DNA of 40,568 nt, from contig CALMVL010000041.1 of assembly GCA_937873265.1 (NCBI GenBank), positions 1-40,568 on the forward strand, written 5' to 3'. This stretch comes from an uncultured Granulicella sp. (GTDB lineage: Bacteria > Acidobacteriota > Terriglobia > Terriglobales > Acidobacteriaceae). Positions 20,593 through 30,568 of the stretch are shown in pieces (the first letter of the stretch is position 1; each line of letters starts with the position of its first letter). Made by a program: the position numbers and the translations under genes. The notes beneath the pieces are model-generated. The model had not been told where the DNA came from. It did not search any database and saw nothing but the letters and a program-made list of their open reading frames with translations.

Positions 20593-20781
20593 TTAGCCGT
20601 TCCTTCGGATGGCTTCTCTGACGTTCTCTTCAGCCTCTGCCTTGAAATGAGTCAGATTATGTACCTCAGCGGCATGTTCCTCGATCACGGGGAGCATCTC
20701 GTCCTCACTCGTGCCTTCTAACCGCCATTCACAGTCATAACCTACATCCTTGCAATGAAAAACTTTCGTTCCGTCGCTCAT
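20593..20781 (-). CDS. DUF1059-like small protein
   Basis: MSDGTKVFHCKDVGYDCEWRLEGTSEDEMLPVIEEHAAEVHNLTHFKAE resembles DUF1059; start chosen at internal Met. Confidence 0.8.
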   Translation of the reverse strand: MSDGTKVFHCKDVGYDCEWRLEGTSEDEMLPVIEEHAAEVHNLTHFKAEAEENVREAIRRNG

Positions 20782-20891
20782 GAGGGCCTCGTCGTCGTCC
20801 ACTCGTTCAGATGCGCGCATCCGCTGCCGTGAGCCAAGCTACCCGGAAGCCGGCATGTTCCCAAGAAAGCGCGCCCGCAAACGCAGGCAAG

Positions 20892-21068
20892 CTACCGCTT
20901 AATGGCCCACATCAGCCAGCTTGCCGCAATCGTTCCACCCACGAAGAGCGCAAAGCAGAATGCACCAAACCGAATCATCATGCGCGGTTGGGCGCGTTGC
21001 GTGATGCCGAAAACCACCGACGTAAACAGTGAAAACAGCAGCATCGCGCTGAAATGGGAGAGGCTCAC
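20892..21068 (-). CDS. Small (58 aa) predicted two-TM membrane protein, not in the ORF track
   Basis: Manual - strand translation VSLSHFSAMLLFSLFTSVVFGITQRAQPRMMIRFGAFCFALFVGGTIAASWLMWAIKR*; GTG start overlaps upstream stop (GTGA). Confidence 0.65.
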   Translation of the reverse strand: MSLSHFSAMLLFSLFTSVVFGITQRAQPRMMIRFGAFCFALFVGGTIAASWLMWAIKR

Positions 21069-21502
21069 GAGAGCTTCCTCCCAGTCGCCAGGGAGTGAGC
21101 GTCCACTGCCGCAATCACATTGAGCAGGCCGGCCACCACGACGAACTTGGTCCCATAGTCCGCCACCGCAAGCTGTACCGAACTCGCGCCTAGATCAAAG
21201 ATCCGGGTCACGAAGTAAAGCGCACCAAGTCCCAGGTCTCCCACGAAGTTCAGCATATCTAACGGATCCCCGGTGTTCGGAAGGTAGACCTTCCCCCGCA
21301 GAGCAATCCCGATGACAAACATCAGAAAGATAGAAACAAACAGCAGCAAAGCCCGAATCCATTTGCCGAGTAGCAAATGCCCCGCACCCGGCAAAAGCCA
21401 TCCGCTGACAAGCACGAGCGCCGGAAAAACACCGGTTCTCTGCTCCGTCTGTCTTTCTTGCTGTAACCCCGTTGCCATTTCTCTTGCCAGTGTATCAGTC
21501 AC
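21065..21502 (-). CDS. Integral membrane protein, DUF6677-like (recalled, unverified)
   Basis: GWLLPGAGHLLLGKWIRALLLFVSIFLMFVIGIALRGKVY; GTG start overlaps stop of upstream peptidase gene (GTGA). Confidence 0.75.
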   Translation of the reverse strand: MTDTLAREMATGLQQERQTEQRTGVFPALVLVSGWLLPGAGHLLLGKWIRALLLFVSIFLMFVIGIALRGKVYLPNTGDPLDMLNFVGDLGLGALYFVTRIFDLGASSVQLAVADYGTKFVVVAGLLNVIAAVDAHSLATGRKLS

Positions 21503-22671
21503 ACGCGCAGTAGCTGCTCCTGCACTCTGCCGGTCACCTCTGCTCGACCGGGACGCGTAATCATATTCACCTCGCTGCGAATGCCGAACTCCCCTGGAAA
21601 GTACACTCCGGGCTCGACCGAGAAACAGGTGTTGGGTAGGAGGAGCCGTTCATCGTGCGTCTCCAGGTTATCCAGATGCGCCCCGCTCCCGTGCAACACT
21701 GTGCCGATGTTGTGCCCGGTCCGATGCGTGAACCACTGGGCAAACCCCGCCTGGCTAAGCACCTGCCGAGCTGCCTCATCAGCCTGCCAACCCGCGATCG
21801 GCTGCTCTCGCAGGAACGCCTGTCCTACCAGCGCCACGGCAGCGTCCCGCGCCTCTCGAACCGCGTGGAAGGTGGCATTCTCGCGATCACTGGGCTCGCG
21901 TCCCACCACCCCGGTCCACGTAATGTCATACCAGACCGCCTCCGGCCGGCCGGCGAGCCGCGCCCAGATATCAATCAGGATGAACGCGCCTTCGCCGATC
22001 GGGCGCGAACTCGCCGCCGTCGGCTCATAATGGGAGTCCGCCGAATTCGGCCCTGCGCTCACATTCGGTCCGTGTTCCGTCTCCATCCCGGCTTGTTCGA
22101 TCTGCTCCTTGAGCCAGATCACCATGCCGAGCTCGTCTGCTTGCCCCCGATTGACCCGTCGGCGCAGCTCCTCCCAACCAGCCATGAGAATCCCATCGAG
22201 CCGCCGCTGCGCCTCGAAGTGCGTCAGCAGCTGCTCTTCGGTCAACACCGCTTCGAAGCGGCTCACCAGATCAGCCGAGCTGACCACCTCTTTTCCAAAG
22301 TCCCGTAGCAGCTCCACCGTGCCCGCATCCACCATCGAAACGTACATAATGGCGTTCCGCGGGGAGTACTGCATCGCGATCGTCTGTGCATCCGCCAGCA
22401 GTGCCGCAAGACCTCCCTCGAGCTCCTGCCAGGAGGCATACTCTGCCTTCGATCCGGGGAGGCTGTCCAGCCGCCCGGATTCAATTCGATGCACCAGCTT
22501 GCGCGGCGGACCCTCCGCCGGAACAAAGTAGAACCAGCGCCGCGTCACATGCAGGCCATCGCCCAACCCGAGGATCCGGTATGCGAGCGGATCCCGGTAG
22601 TGGTGGTCATAGAACAGCCATCCGTCAACCTGCTGCTCTCGAAGGGCCTGCTGCATTTCGTCGAGGTTCAC
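21499..22671 (-). CDS. M24 family metallopeptidase (Xaa-Pro dipeptidase/aminopeptidase-like)
   Basis: C-terminal pita-bread signatures HRTGHNIG, NTCFSVEPGVYFPGEFGIRSEVN. Confidence 0.9.
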   Translation of the reverse strand: MNLDEMQQALREQQVDGWLFYDHHYRDPLAYRILGLGDGLHVTRRWFYFVPAEGPPRKLVHRIESGRLDSLPGSKAEYASWQELEGGLAALLADAQTIAMQYSPRNAIMYVSMVDAGTVELLRDFGKEVVSSADLVSRFEAVLTEEQLLTHFEAQRRLDGILMAGWEELRRRVNRGQADELGMVIWLKEQIEQAGMETEHGPNVSAGPNSADSHYEPTAASSRPIGEGAFILIDIWARLAGRPEAVWYDITWTGVVGREPSDRENATFHAVREARDAAVALVGQAFLREQPIAGWQADEAARQVLSQAGFAQWFTHRTGHNIGTVLHGSGAHLDNLETHDERLLLPNTCFSVEPGVYFPGEFGIRSEVNMITRPGRAEVTGRVQEQLLRV

Positions 22672-22732
22672 GCTCCCATCCTAGCGCGATTGCCTGGCGC
22701 GAGTAGCCGGCGCGCCGCCGCGTGCAGCGAAC

Positions 22733-22764
22733 AAAAAGGGACCAGACCCGAGAGGTCCAGTCCC
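22733..22764 (-). terminator. Intrinsic terminator downstream of infB
   Basis: On - strand GGGACTGGACC-TCTCG-GGTCTGGTCCC followed by TTTTT; 11-bp stem with two G-U pairs. Confidence 0.8.
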
Positions 22765-22785
22765 CAGTTTCTTCCACGTGGACCG

Positions 22786-25700
22786 TTAGCTGCTGACCGG
22801 GGCTGCCGCTGCCGCCTCGGCCGCTTCCCTGCGAACCACCGCCGCATTCCGTCCAAGCTCTGCGGCCATCGTCTCCGTCGTGAACGTTTCAATGACATCG
22901 CCTACATGGATGTCCTTGTACCCGGCGAGGTCGATGCCGCACTCGACGCCCGACCGCACCTCAGACACGTCGTCTTTGAACCGCTTCAGCGATCCGATCT
23001 TGCCACGCCAGATCTCGTTGCCCTCACGCAGCAGACGAACCTGCTGATCTCGCCGGATCAGGCCATCGCTTACGCGGCAGCCTGCAATCTGTCCGACCTT
23101 GGTGATCTTGAAGACGTTCAGCACCTCCGCCCTACCGGCGTAGTTCTCCTTGTAGACCGGCTCGAGCAGGCCGTACATCGCCTTGGTCATCTCATCTTGC
23201 AGTTCGTAGATGATCGAGTGCAGTCGAACTTCAACGTTCTCGCGATCCGCAAGATCCTGCGCCTTGCGCTCCGGCCGTACATTGAAGCCAATCACCACTG
23301 CATTCGAAGCAGAAGCGAGCAGGATGTCGGACTCGGTGATCGCGCCCACACCCGAGTGCAGTACGCGCACGCGAACCTTCTCGGTCGACATCTTCTCGAG
23401 CGAATCGGCCAGAACCTCAACCGATCCCTGCACATCGCCCTTCATAATCAGGTTCAGGTCCTTCACGCCGGCCTGCTTGATCTGCTCTGCCAGGCCTTCG
23501 AGCGACACGCGGCTCGACTTCGCCAGCTGCGCCTCGCGTTCCTTCATCTTGCGGTACTGCGCAATACCCTTGGCCTTGTCGCGGTCCGCCATGACGAGAA
23601 ACGTGTCGCCCGCATCCGGCATACCCTCGAGACCCAGGATCTCCACCGGAGTCGATGGCCCAGCCTCTTCAACAGGTCGCCCGCGATCGTCAAACATCGC
23701 GCGGATTTTGCCGAAGGTGTTGCCGACAATATAGCTGTCGCCCGTGCGCAGCGTTCCATTTTGGACCAGCACGGAAGCCACAGCTCCGCGACCACGATCG
23801 AGCTTCGCTTCAATAACGGTGCCGACCGCAGGCCGGTCCGGCGTCGCCTTCTGCTCGTTCGTATCGGCAACCAGGCAGATCATCTCTTCCAATCCATCCA
23901 GGTTGAGCCGCTTCTTGGCCGAAACCTGAACGAACTCGATGTCGCCGCCCATCGACGTCGCCTGCACGCCGCGTGCAGCCAGCTGCTGCATCACGCGCGA
24001 AGCATCCGCTTCAGGCTTGTCGATCTTGTTCACCGCAACAATCATCGGCACCTTCGCCGCCCTTGCGTGATCAATCGCTTCAAGCGTCTGCGGCATCACG
24101 CCGTCATCGGCCGCCACAACCACCACAACAATGTCCGTGACCTTCGCACCGCGCGCACGCATGCGCGTGAACGCCTCGTGCCCCGGTGTATCCAGAAAGA
24201 CAATTTCGCGCCCAAATGCCGGCGAATCCGGCTTGGTGATCTTTACCTTGTACGCACCGATGTGCTGCGTAATGCCGCCAGCTTCGCCCGCCGCAACGTC
24301 GGTCATCCGGATCGCATCGAGCAGGGAAGTCTTGCCGTGGTCGACGTGGCCCATTACCGTGACCACCGGAGACCGCACAACCTCCACCAGGCCGCTCGTA
24401 TCCTCAAGCAGACCTTCGATCGCCTCGTTCTCCAGCTGCTCTTCCACTGAGATCACGTCGGCGTCCGCGCCAAACTGCCGCGCGACATCCTTCACCAGTT
24501 CGCCGTCCAGCGACTGGTTGACCGTCACAAACACGCCGCGCATCAGCAATGTTGCAATCAGGTCTTTTCCGCGAACGTCAAGCTTTTCTGCTAGATCCTT
24601 GACGCTGATCCCTTCTGTGACCGTGATCGTCTTGGTGATGGGCAGCGGCTCGCGCGACGTCGGCGCTCCGCCAAACCGCGGCGGAGGCGTAAAGCCCTTC
24701 ATCGGGCCTTCTTTGCTTTTCTCGTAGCGCTGTCCGCCGCGCCTTTGTCCAGGGCGCGCCGGCCGGGGTGCTCCAGGCGCCTCGCCCGGACCGGGCAGCA
24801 GACCGCCGGCTCCCGGAGGTCCACCCGGTCGTGCGCCGAATCCTGGACGTGCGCCAAAGCCAGGTCGTGCTCCTCCCGGAGCAAACGGAGGCCGCCCCGG
24901 AGCTCCGCCCGGACCGCCAGGGGTCGTGCGCGTCGGATGCATCGGACGTCGAGCGCCCGGGGGACCCGCAAACCCAGGTCGTTGCCCCGGAGTACCCGGA
25001 GCTCCGGAAAATCCAGGTCTTTGCCCCGGAGCTCCTCCCGGTCCACCCGGACCCTGTGGCCGTGGCCGCTCAAAGATCGGCCGTCCCCGCTGCACCGAGC
25101 CCGGTGCTGGCGGAGGAGCCGTATACGTCGGCCGCGGCCCGGTCTGCGGCATGATCACGCGCCGCACCGGTGTCGCGGGAGAGGTCTGCCCCGCTGCCTC
25201 AACCGCCGGCGCCGACGGGACGGCGGTCTCGGCAGATGTCGCGCTCGTCGCTTGATCGGAAGCGCTCGTCGGCTCGGGCGATACCGAACTGGGCTCGGGC
25301 GCCGGAGCCGCCACGGGGGCGGACACGGCTGACGCCACGGTTGACTCAGGCGCCTGAGTGGCCGCAGCTGCCGCCGCGGCACTTGCAACGGGCGCGCTCG
25401 CGGGGAGTGTGCTCTCGGCTGCAGTCTGTGGCGCACGCTGTGGCGCGGAGACGGGAGCCGCAGCCGGAGCCGGCGAAGTCGTTGCCGGGCGAACTGTCGG
25501 AGCACTCGCCGGAGGCGCAGCCACAACCACGGGACGCTCCGGACCACCAGCAGGCGGACGCACAATGACCGGACCGGATGGTGGACGGCTCGCAATCGCC
25601 GGTGCCTGCGGCAGCGCAACAATATTCGCTCCCTGACGCGGCAAGGGAACGATCCGGCGCGGAGACGAGGCCGGCGATGCCGGCACCACCCTGGGCGGCT

Positions 25701-26172
25701 GAGCCGCCGTCGGCGAGGGGGTCGGCGGTGCGACCGCGGCAGGCGGTCTCGGCACACCGCTCGGCGGCGCCACGACCGGTCGCACCGGTGCTCCCCCGGC
25801 AGCGGGAGGTCGGGCCGGAACCGAAGCCGGCGATGCTGTCACCACCGGAGACCGCGGTGCCGGAGGAGCTGCCTTCGCCGCAGCCTCCGCCTGACGCCGC
25901 TCCAGAATCGCGCGCATCGCATCCCCCGGCTTGGACGCCTTCGACAGATCGATCTTCGAAGCGGACTCGTTGGCGGATGCCGCCAGACGTGAGGCTGCCC
26001 CTCGGCTTCCACCACCCTGGATGTAGCCGCGGACCTTCTCCGCCTCGTCTTCCTCAATCGAACTCGAGTGGGTCTTCTTTTCGGTCACACCAACCGCCGT
26101 CAGCGCATCCAGAATGGACCTGCTCTTAACCTCAAGCTCTCGCGCCAAATCATTAATTCGAACTTTGTTCAT
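22786..26172 (-). CDS. infB: Translation initiation factor IF-2 with long Pro/Ala/Gly-rich linker
   Basis: [49 protein letters not shown]-terminal IF2_[22 protein letters not shown]. Confidence 0.98.
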   Translation of the reverse strand: MNKVRINDLARELEVKSRSILDALTAVGVTEKKTHSSSIEEDEAEKVRGYIQGGGSRGAASRLAASANESASKIDLSKASKPGDAMRAILERRQAEAAAKAAPPAPRSPVVTASPASVPARPPAAGGAPVRPVVAPPSGVPRPPAAVAPPTPSPTAAQPPRVVPASPASSPRRIVPLPRQGANIVALPQAPAIASRPPSGPVIVRPPAGGPERPVVVAAPPASAPTVRPATTSPAPAAAPVSAPQRAPQTAAESTLPASAPVASAAAAAAATQAPESTVASAVSAPVAAPAPEPSSVSPEPTSASDQATSATSAETAVPSAPAVEAAGQTSPATPVRRVIMPQTGPRPTYTAPPPAPGSVQRGRPIFERPRPQGPGGPGGAPGQRPGFSGAPGTPGQRPGFAGPPGARRPMHPTRTTPGGPGGAPGRPPFAPGGARPGFGARPGFGARPGGPPGAGGLLPGPGEAPGAPRPARPGQRRGGQRYEKSKEGPMKGFTPPPRFGGAPTSREPLPITKTITVTEGISVKDLAEKLDVRGKDLIATLLMRGVFVTVNQSLDGELVKDVARQFGADADVISVEEQLENEAIEGLLEDTSGLVEVVRSPVVTVMGHVDHGKTSLLDAIRMTDVAAGEAGGITQHIGAYKVKITKPDSPAFGREIVFLDTPGHEAFTRMRARGAKVTDIVVVVVAADDGVMPQTLEAIDHARAAKVPMIVAVNKIDKPEADASRVMQQLAARGVQATSMGGDIEFVQVSAKKRLNLDGLEEMICLVADTNEQKATPDRPAVGTVIEAKLDRGRGAVASVLVQNGTLRTGDSYIVGNTFGKIRAMFDDRGRPVEEAGPSTPVEILGLEGMPDAGDTFLVMADRDKAKGIAQYRKMKEREAQLAKSSRVSLEGLAEQIKQAGVKDLNLIMKGDVQGSVEVLADSLEKMSTEKVRVRVLHSGVGAITESDILLASASNAVVIGFNVRPERKAQDLADRENVEVRLHSIIYELQDEMTKAMYGLLEPVYKENYAGRAEVLNVFKITKVGQIAGCRVSDGLIRRDQQVRLLREGNEIWRGKIGSLKRFKDDVSEVRSGVECGIDLAGYKDIHVGDVIETFTTETMAAELGRNAAVVRREAAEAAAAAPVSS

Positions 26173-26304
26173 CCGTCCCTTTTCGCTGCTCCCCCGCGTA
26201 CCTAGCTGCTCATATCAGCTCTCCGATGGGGAAGGTATAGTGTACAAACTTTCGCTTCGGCCGTAGCGTTCGTGCGCCGAAGACCGTCTCTGTTCCAGCT
26301 CGGC

Positions 26305-27939
26305 CTAACCACGACTGCCACGGTCGTGCTCATCGGAGCCGACAACCTCGTCGGACACCTCTTCGCTGTCTCTCACGAGGCCGTCGATCGTGTCGTTCTG
26401 GAGCTCAATCTGCTCTTCTCGTGCATCCGAGTCGTCATTCGCGTCGCTCGCCGACTCCCTCTCTTCCTCGTCCGCGATGTCCTCGGTCGAGATTCCGTTC
26501 AGCTCCTGCGCCTCGCCAAACTCCGCGTCTTCCGCCAGGATCTCCTCAGGTGTCTTTGCCATGGATACCGTCTCCTCCGTCGTGTTGTCGGCGCTGCTTT
26601 CGGCAACAGCGCCATCCCCAGAAGTCTCTGATGCCGCGGCCGTCGCCGGACGCGCCTCACCCTCGTCGTACTGGCCGAAGTAGTGCCGCACCGCCGACGA
26701 GATCTTCTCGACCGTCTTTTCGCCGATCCCCGGCACCTCTTCCAGCTGCTCCGGCGTCATGTCCGCCAGCTCCTCGATCGTGGTCACGCCCGCGGCAATC
26801 AGCTTCTCCAGAATCTGCTCGCCCAGCTCCGTCACCTGTTCGATCGGCGTCGTGGGGCCGCCGCTCATCGCGGTCATCTGCTGCTCGACCTCCTGACGCT
26901 TCTCCTCTTCGCTCTTGATGTCGATCTTCCATCCCAGCAGCTTCGCCGCCAGCCGGACGTTCTGCCCTTTTTTGCCGATCGCCAGTGAAAGCTGCGTGTC
27001 ATCGACAATCACCTCAATCTGCTTTTCGGCCAGATCCGTGATCGACACCCGGCTCACCTTTGCCGGCTGCAGCGCCTTTTCGGCGAAGGTCGTGATCTCC
27101 TCGGAGTACTCGATGATGTCGATCTTTTCCCCGCGCAGCTCGCGGATGATGGACTGCACACGCATGCCCTTCATGCCGACGCACGCGCCCACCGGATCCA
27201 CGTCCTTGTCCCGGCTCATCACCGCAATCTTGGTCCGCTCGCCCGCCTCCCGCGCGATCGCCCGCACCGTCACCGTCCCGTCGTAAATCTCCGGAACCTC
27301 GCTCTGGAAGAGGTTCTGCACCAACACCGGCGCCGCCCGGCTCACGATCACCTGCGGCCCTTTTGCCGCACGATCGACGCGCAGCAGCACGACGCGCACC
27401 CGCTCGCCCACCGCGAACTGCTCCAGCCTGCTCTGCTCGCGCTTGGGCATTCGCGCCTCCGCCTTGCCCAGGTCGAAGATCACGTCCATCGGCTCCAGCC
27501 GCTTCACCGTGGCTGTCAGCACCTCGCCCGCACGGTGGTTGTACTCGTTGAAGACCCTATCGCGCTCGGCCTCGCGCACCTTCTGAAAGATCACCTGCTT
27601 GGCCATCTGCGCCGCAATCCGGCCCAGCGGCGTCGTGTCCTTATAAAATCGCAGCTCGCCGCCGATCTCAACCTCCGGCGCCAGCTCGCGGGCCTGTTCG
27701 AGCGTCAACTGGTTCGCCTCGTCTTCCACCTCATCCGGCGTTTCCACCACGGTCTTGTACACATACGCCCGGATCTCGCCCGTCTCCCGGTCCATCTCCG
27801 CGCGCATGTTCTCCTGCGTCTTGTAGTACTTACGCGTCGCCAGCGCGATCGCGTCCTCAACCGCGCCCACCACGATGTCCGCCTCGATCCCCTTGTCGCG
27901 GCTCAACGTTTCAATCGTCTGATACAGAACACTTGCCAT
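26305..27939 (-). CDS. nusA: Transcription termination/antitermination factor NusA with acidic tail
   Basis: SRDKDVDPVGACVGMKGMRVQSIIRELRGEKIDIIEYSE; S1/KH domains, HhH region. Confidence 0.98.
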   Translation of the reverse strand: MASVLYQTIETLSRDKGIEADIVVGAVEDAIALATRKYYKTQENMRAEMDRETGEIRAYVYKTVVETPDEVEDEANQLTLEQARELAPEVEIGGELRFYKDTTPLGRIAAQMAKQVIFQKVREAERDRVFNEYNHRAGEVLTATVKRLEPMDVIFDLGKAEARMPKREQSRLEQFAVGERVRVVLLRVDRAAKGPQVIVSRAAPVLVQNLFQSEVPEIYDGTVTVRAIAREAGERTKIAVMSRDKDVDPVGACVGMKGMRVQSIIRELRGEKIDIIEYSEEITTFAEKALQPAKVSRVSITDLAEKQIEVIVDDTQLSLAIGKKGQNVRLAAKLLGWKIDIKSEEEKRQEVEQQMTAMSGGPTTPIEQVTELGEQILEKLIAAGVTTIEELADMTPEQLEEVPGIGEKTVEKISSAVRHYFGQYDEGEARPATAAASETSGDGAVAESSADNTTEETVSMAKTPEEILAEDAEFGEAQELNGISTEDIADEEERESASDANDDSDAREEQIELQNDTIDGLVRDSEEVSDEVVGSDEHDRGSRG

Positions 27940-28004
27940 TGCTCACTCACCTTCACGTCAACTGCGTTGCTATGCTGTTGCCCAACAAGATCGCTGCTGC
28001 CCAA

Positions 28005-28595
28005 CTAAATCTCTGCGACTAAGTTGGCCTTCTCCACATTGCTCAGGGAAATCTCGATGATCTCCTCGGCCGGCGCCGCCTTCTTCGCCTTGCCTTTCTG
28101 CTTCACCGCCGAAAGATCCAGCGTCAAAAGGTCATCCGCGAACTGCCGCAAGCGCCCCTTCCAGTGCCGGTTGCCGTTGACCGGCGTAAACGTCTGCAGC
28201 TTCACCAAACTTCCGGTAAACCGAAGGTAGTCGGCCGCCGTGCTCAGCTTGCGTTCGAGCCCCGGAGAGGACACCTCCAGTGTGTATTCCGCGCCAGGAA
28301 CCAGATCTTCCACATCCAGAACCGTTCCAAAGTCCTGCGCAAACGCGGCGCAATCCTCATGCGTTACGCCCGACAGCATCTCAACCGGAACACCCCTCGG
28401 CAGCTCGTGTGCCGCGGCCTCGTCCGTTCTTGCCCGTTCCATCAGCGCCGTCCGGCCAGGTGCGTCCTTCTCGACAAACACCCGCAAAAGCCGCTGTTTG
28501 CCCGAGCCCTGAAGCTCTACGTCGACGACCTCCAGGCCGTGCGATCCGGCCACGCGACTTGCCCTTTCCCGTATCTGATCGATTTGTACTGCCAT
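28005..28595 (-). CDS. rimP: Ribosome maturation factor RimP
   Basis: GLEVVDVELQGSGKQRLLRVFVEKD...YTLEVSSPGLERKL; directly upstream of nusA. Confidence 0.95.
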   Translation of the reverse strand: MAVQIDQIRERASRVAGSHGLEVVDVELQGSGKQRLLRVFVEKDAPGRTALMERARTDEAAAHELPRGVPVEMLSGVTHEDCAAFAQDFGTVLDVEDLVPGAEYTLEVSSPGLERKLSTAADYLRFTGSLVKLQTFTPVNGNRHWKGRLRQFADDLLTLDLSAVKQKGKAKKAAPAEEIIEISLSNVEKANLVAEI

Positions 28596-28660
28596 GGAAT
28601 CCGCCGTCACCTACACGCTCGGCCGGCAGCACATCTTCCCCGGCAAAGCCTTCCGAGCAA

Positions 28661-28684
28661 AGAAAAAGTGGGCCTCTGCCCACT
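28661..28684 (-). promoter_or_regulatory. Candidate rimP-leader-like attenuator (terminator hairpin in 5' leader of rimP-nusA-infB)
   Basis: - strand AGTGGGC-AGAG-GCCCACT-TTTTC, about 70 nt upstream of rimP ATG. Confidence 0.7.
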
Positions 28685-29009
28685 CATCTCTTCCGCCACC
28701 CGCCCGCCAACACAGGGCAAACTGCTGCAACGGAACAAAATCGTCTTCCGTCATCATACATCCGATTCAACGCGAGATCAATCCATCGTGCCGTCTCGCT
28801 CGGGAGACCTACCTGCACCCTGAAGCGACGCAACATGACCCGAGATTGCGGATCAGGCCGTCTACCGTTATCCACTCTCTCCTGCAAGCGGCGGTCACAA
28901 CGTCTTCGACCTGCAAGTCGGATAAGCTATGGGGAACTCTCGAGCCTTTCCCAGCGAGCGAGCCTGCACTCCTGGACTCAGCTCCCAGCCTGCCATAGGA
29001 TTCGCACCC

Positions 29010-30533
29010 ATGATCATCACCCCCGTTCCCGAGGCACTCACCTTCGATGATGTCCTGCTCGTCCCCGCCTTCTCCGAGGTCGTTCCCACCCAGGTCAGCA
29101 CCGAGACGCAACTCACCCGGCGCATCACGCTGAACACCCCGCTCGTCTCGGCCGCCATGGACACCGTTACCGAGTCCCGCCTCGCCATCGCCATGGCCCA
29201 GCAGGGTGGCCTGGGCGTTGTCCATCGCAACCTCAGCATCGAGCAGCAGGCCGGCGAGATCGACAAGGTCAAGCGCTCCGAGTCCGGCATGATCGTCGAC
29301 CCCGTCACCATCTCGCCCGAAGAGCCCATCGCCGCCGCCCTTGAGGTGATGCGTCGTTTCAAGATCTCCGGCGTCCCCGTCACCAAAGCCCGCAAGCTCG
29401 TCGGCATCCTCACCAACCGCGACCTCCGCTTCGTCTCCCAGACCGACATCCCCATCGGCAACGTGATGACCAAAACCAACCTCATCACCGTCCCGGTCGG
29501 CACCACCCTCGAACAGGCCGAAGAGATCCTCCACCAGCACCGTGTTGAAAAGCTCCTCGTGGTCAACGACGACTACGAGCTGAAGGGCCTCATCACGGTC
29601 AAAGACATCCAGAAAAAGCTCAAGTACCCCAACGCCTCGAAAGACGACCAGGGCCGCCTGCGCGTCGCCGGAGCCATCGGCGCAACCGGCGACTTTCTTG
29701 AGCGCGCCGCCGAACTCATCCGCGCCCGTGTCGATGCTCTCGCCATCGACTCCGCGCACGGCCACTCTTCGCGCGTCCTCGACGCGGTCGCGCAGGTCAA
29801 ACGGCGCTTCCCCGAGGTCGACCTCCTCGCCGGCAACATCGCCACGTACGAGGGCGCGCAAGCCCTCATCGACGCTGGCGCCGACGCCATCAAAGTGGGT
29901 ATCGGCCCCGGCTCCATCTGCACCACGCGCATGGTCACCGGCGCCGGCATGCCGCAGATCACCGCCATCTCCGAAGCCTTCCGCGCGGCTGAAAAGGCCG
30001 GCATCCCCGTGATCGCCGACGGCGGCATCAAGTACTCCGGCGATGTGAGCAAAGCCATCGCCGCCGGCGCCAACGTCGTCATGATCGGCTCGCTCTTCGC
30101 CGGCGTCGACGAGAGTCCCGGCGAGACGATCCTCTACCAGGGCCGCTCGTTCAAGGCCTATCGCGGCATGGGCTCTCTCTCGGCCATGGCCCAGGGCTCG
30201 GGCGAACGCTACTTTCAGGGCAAGGAAGACATGGACCCGCTCGCGTGCGAGCGCCCCAACCTTACTGCCCGCGAACCGGCCCAATCGAACCGCCTCGCAA
30301 AATTCGTTCCCGAGGGCATCGAAGGCCGCGTCCCGCACCGAGGCCCGCTCGAATCCATGGTCTTCCAACTCGTCGGCGGCCTCCGCTCCGGCATGGGCTA
30401 TCTCGGCTGCGCCACCATCCCCGAGCTCCAACAGAACGCCCGCTTCGTCCGCATCTCCAACGCCGGCCTCCGCGAATCGCACGTGCACGACGTCATCATC
30501 ACCCGCGAAGCCCCCAACTACCACGTCGAGTAG
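29010..30533 (+). CDS. guaB: IMP dehydrogenase
   Basis: [21 protein letters not shown] pair; [20 protein letters not shown] catalytic loop. Confidence 0.98.
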   Translation: MIITPVPEALTFDDVLLVPAFSEVVPTQVSTETQLTRRITLNTPLVSAAMDTVTESRLAIAMAQQGGLGVVHRNLSIEQQAGEIDKVKRSESGMIVDPVTISPEEPIAAALEVMRRFKISGVPVTKARKLVGILTNRDLRFVSQTDIPIGNVMTKTNLITVPVGTTLEQAEEILHQHRVEKLLVVNDDYELKGLITVKDIQKKLKYPNASKDDQGRLRVAGAIGATGDFLERAAELIRARVDALAIDSAHGHSSRVLDAVAQVKRRFPEVDLLAGNIATYEGAQALIDAGADAIKVGIGPGSICTTRMVTGAGMPQITAISEAFRAAEKAGIPVIADGGIKYSGDVSKAIAAGANVVMIGSLFAGVDESPGETILYQGRSFKAYRGMGSLSAMAQGSGERYFQGKEDMDPLACERPNLTAREPAQSNRLAKFVPEGIEGRVPHRGPLESMVFQLVGGLRSGMGYLGCATIPELQQNARFVRISNAGLRESHVHDVIITREAPNYHVE

Positions 30534-30568
30534 CCAGCGTCCTCGCTCCACTCACTCGGCAGCTCCGA

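Noticed and set aside
22489-24450. 653-aa + strand ORF opposite infB and the M24 peptidase gene
   Set aside because: Shadow ORF; crosses gene boundaries and is rich in His/Arg/Leu typical of antisense frames
28684-28887. 67-aa - strand ORF that would end at the rimP-leader-like hairpin
   Set aside because: No recognised family or RBS; a leader attenuator is the simpler explanation, though a small leader gene cannot be fully excluded
28809-30551. 580-aa - strand ORF opposite guaB
   Set aside because: Shadow ORF with repetitive GDGD/VDDH composition
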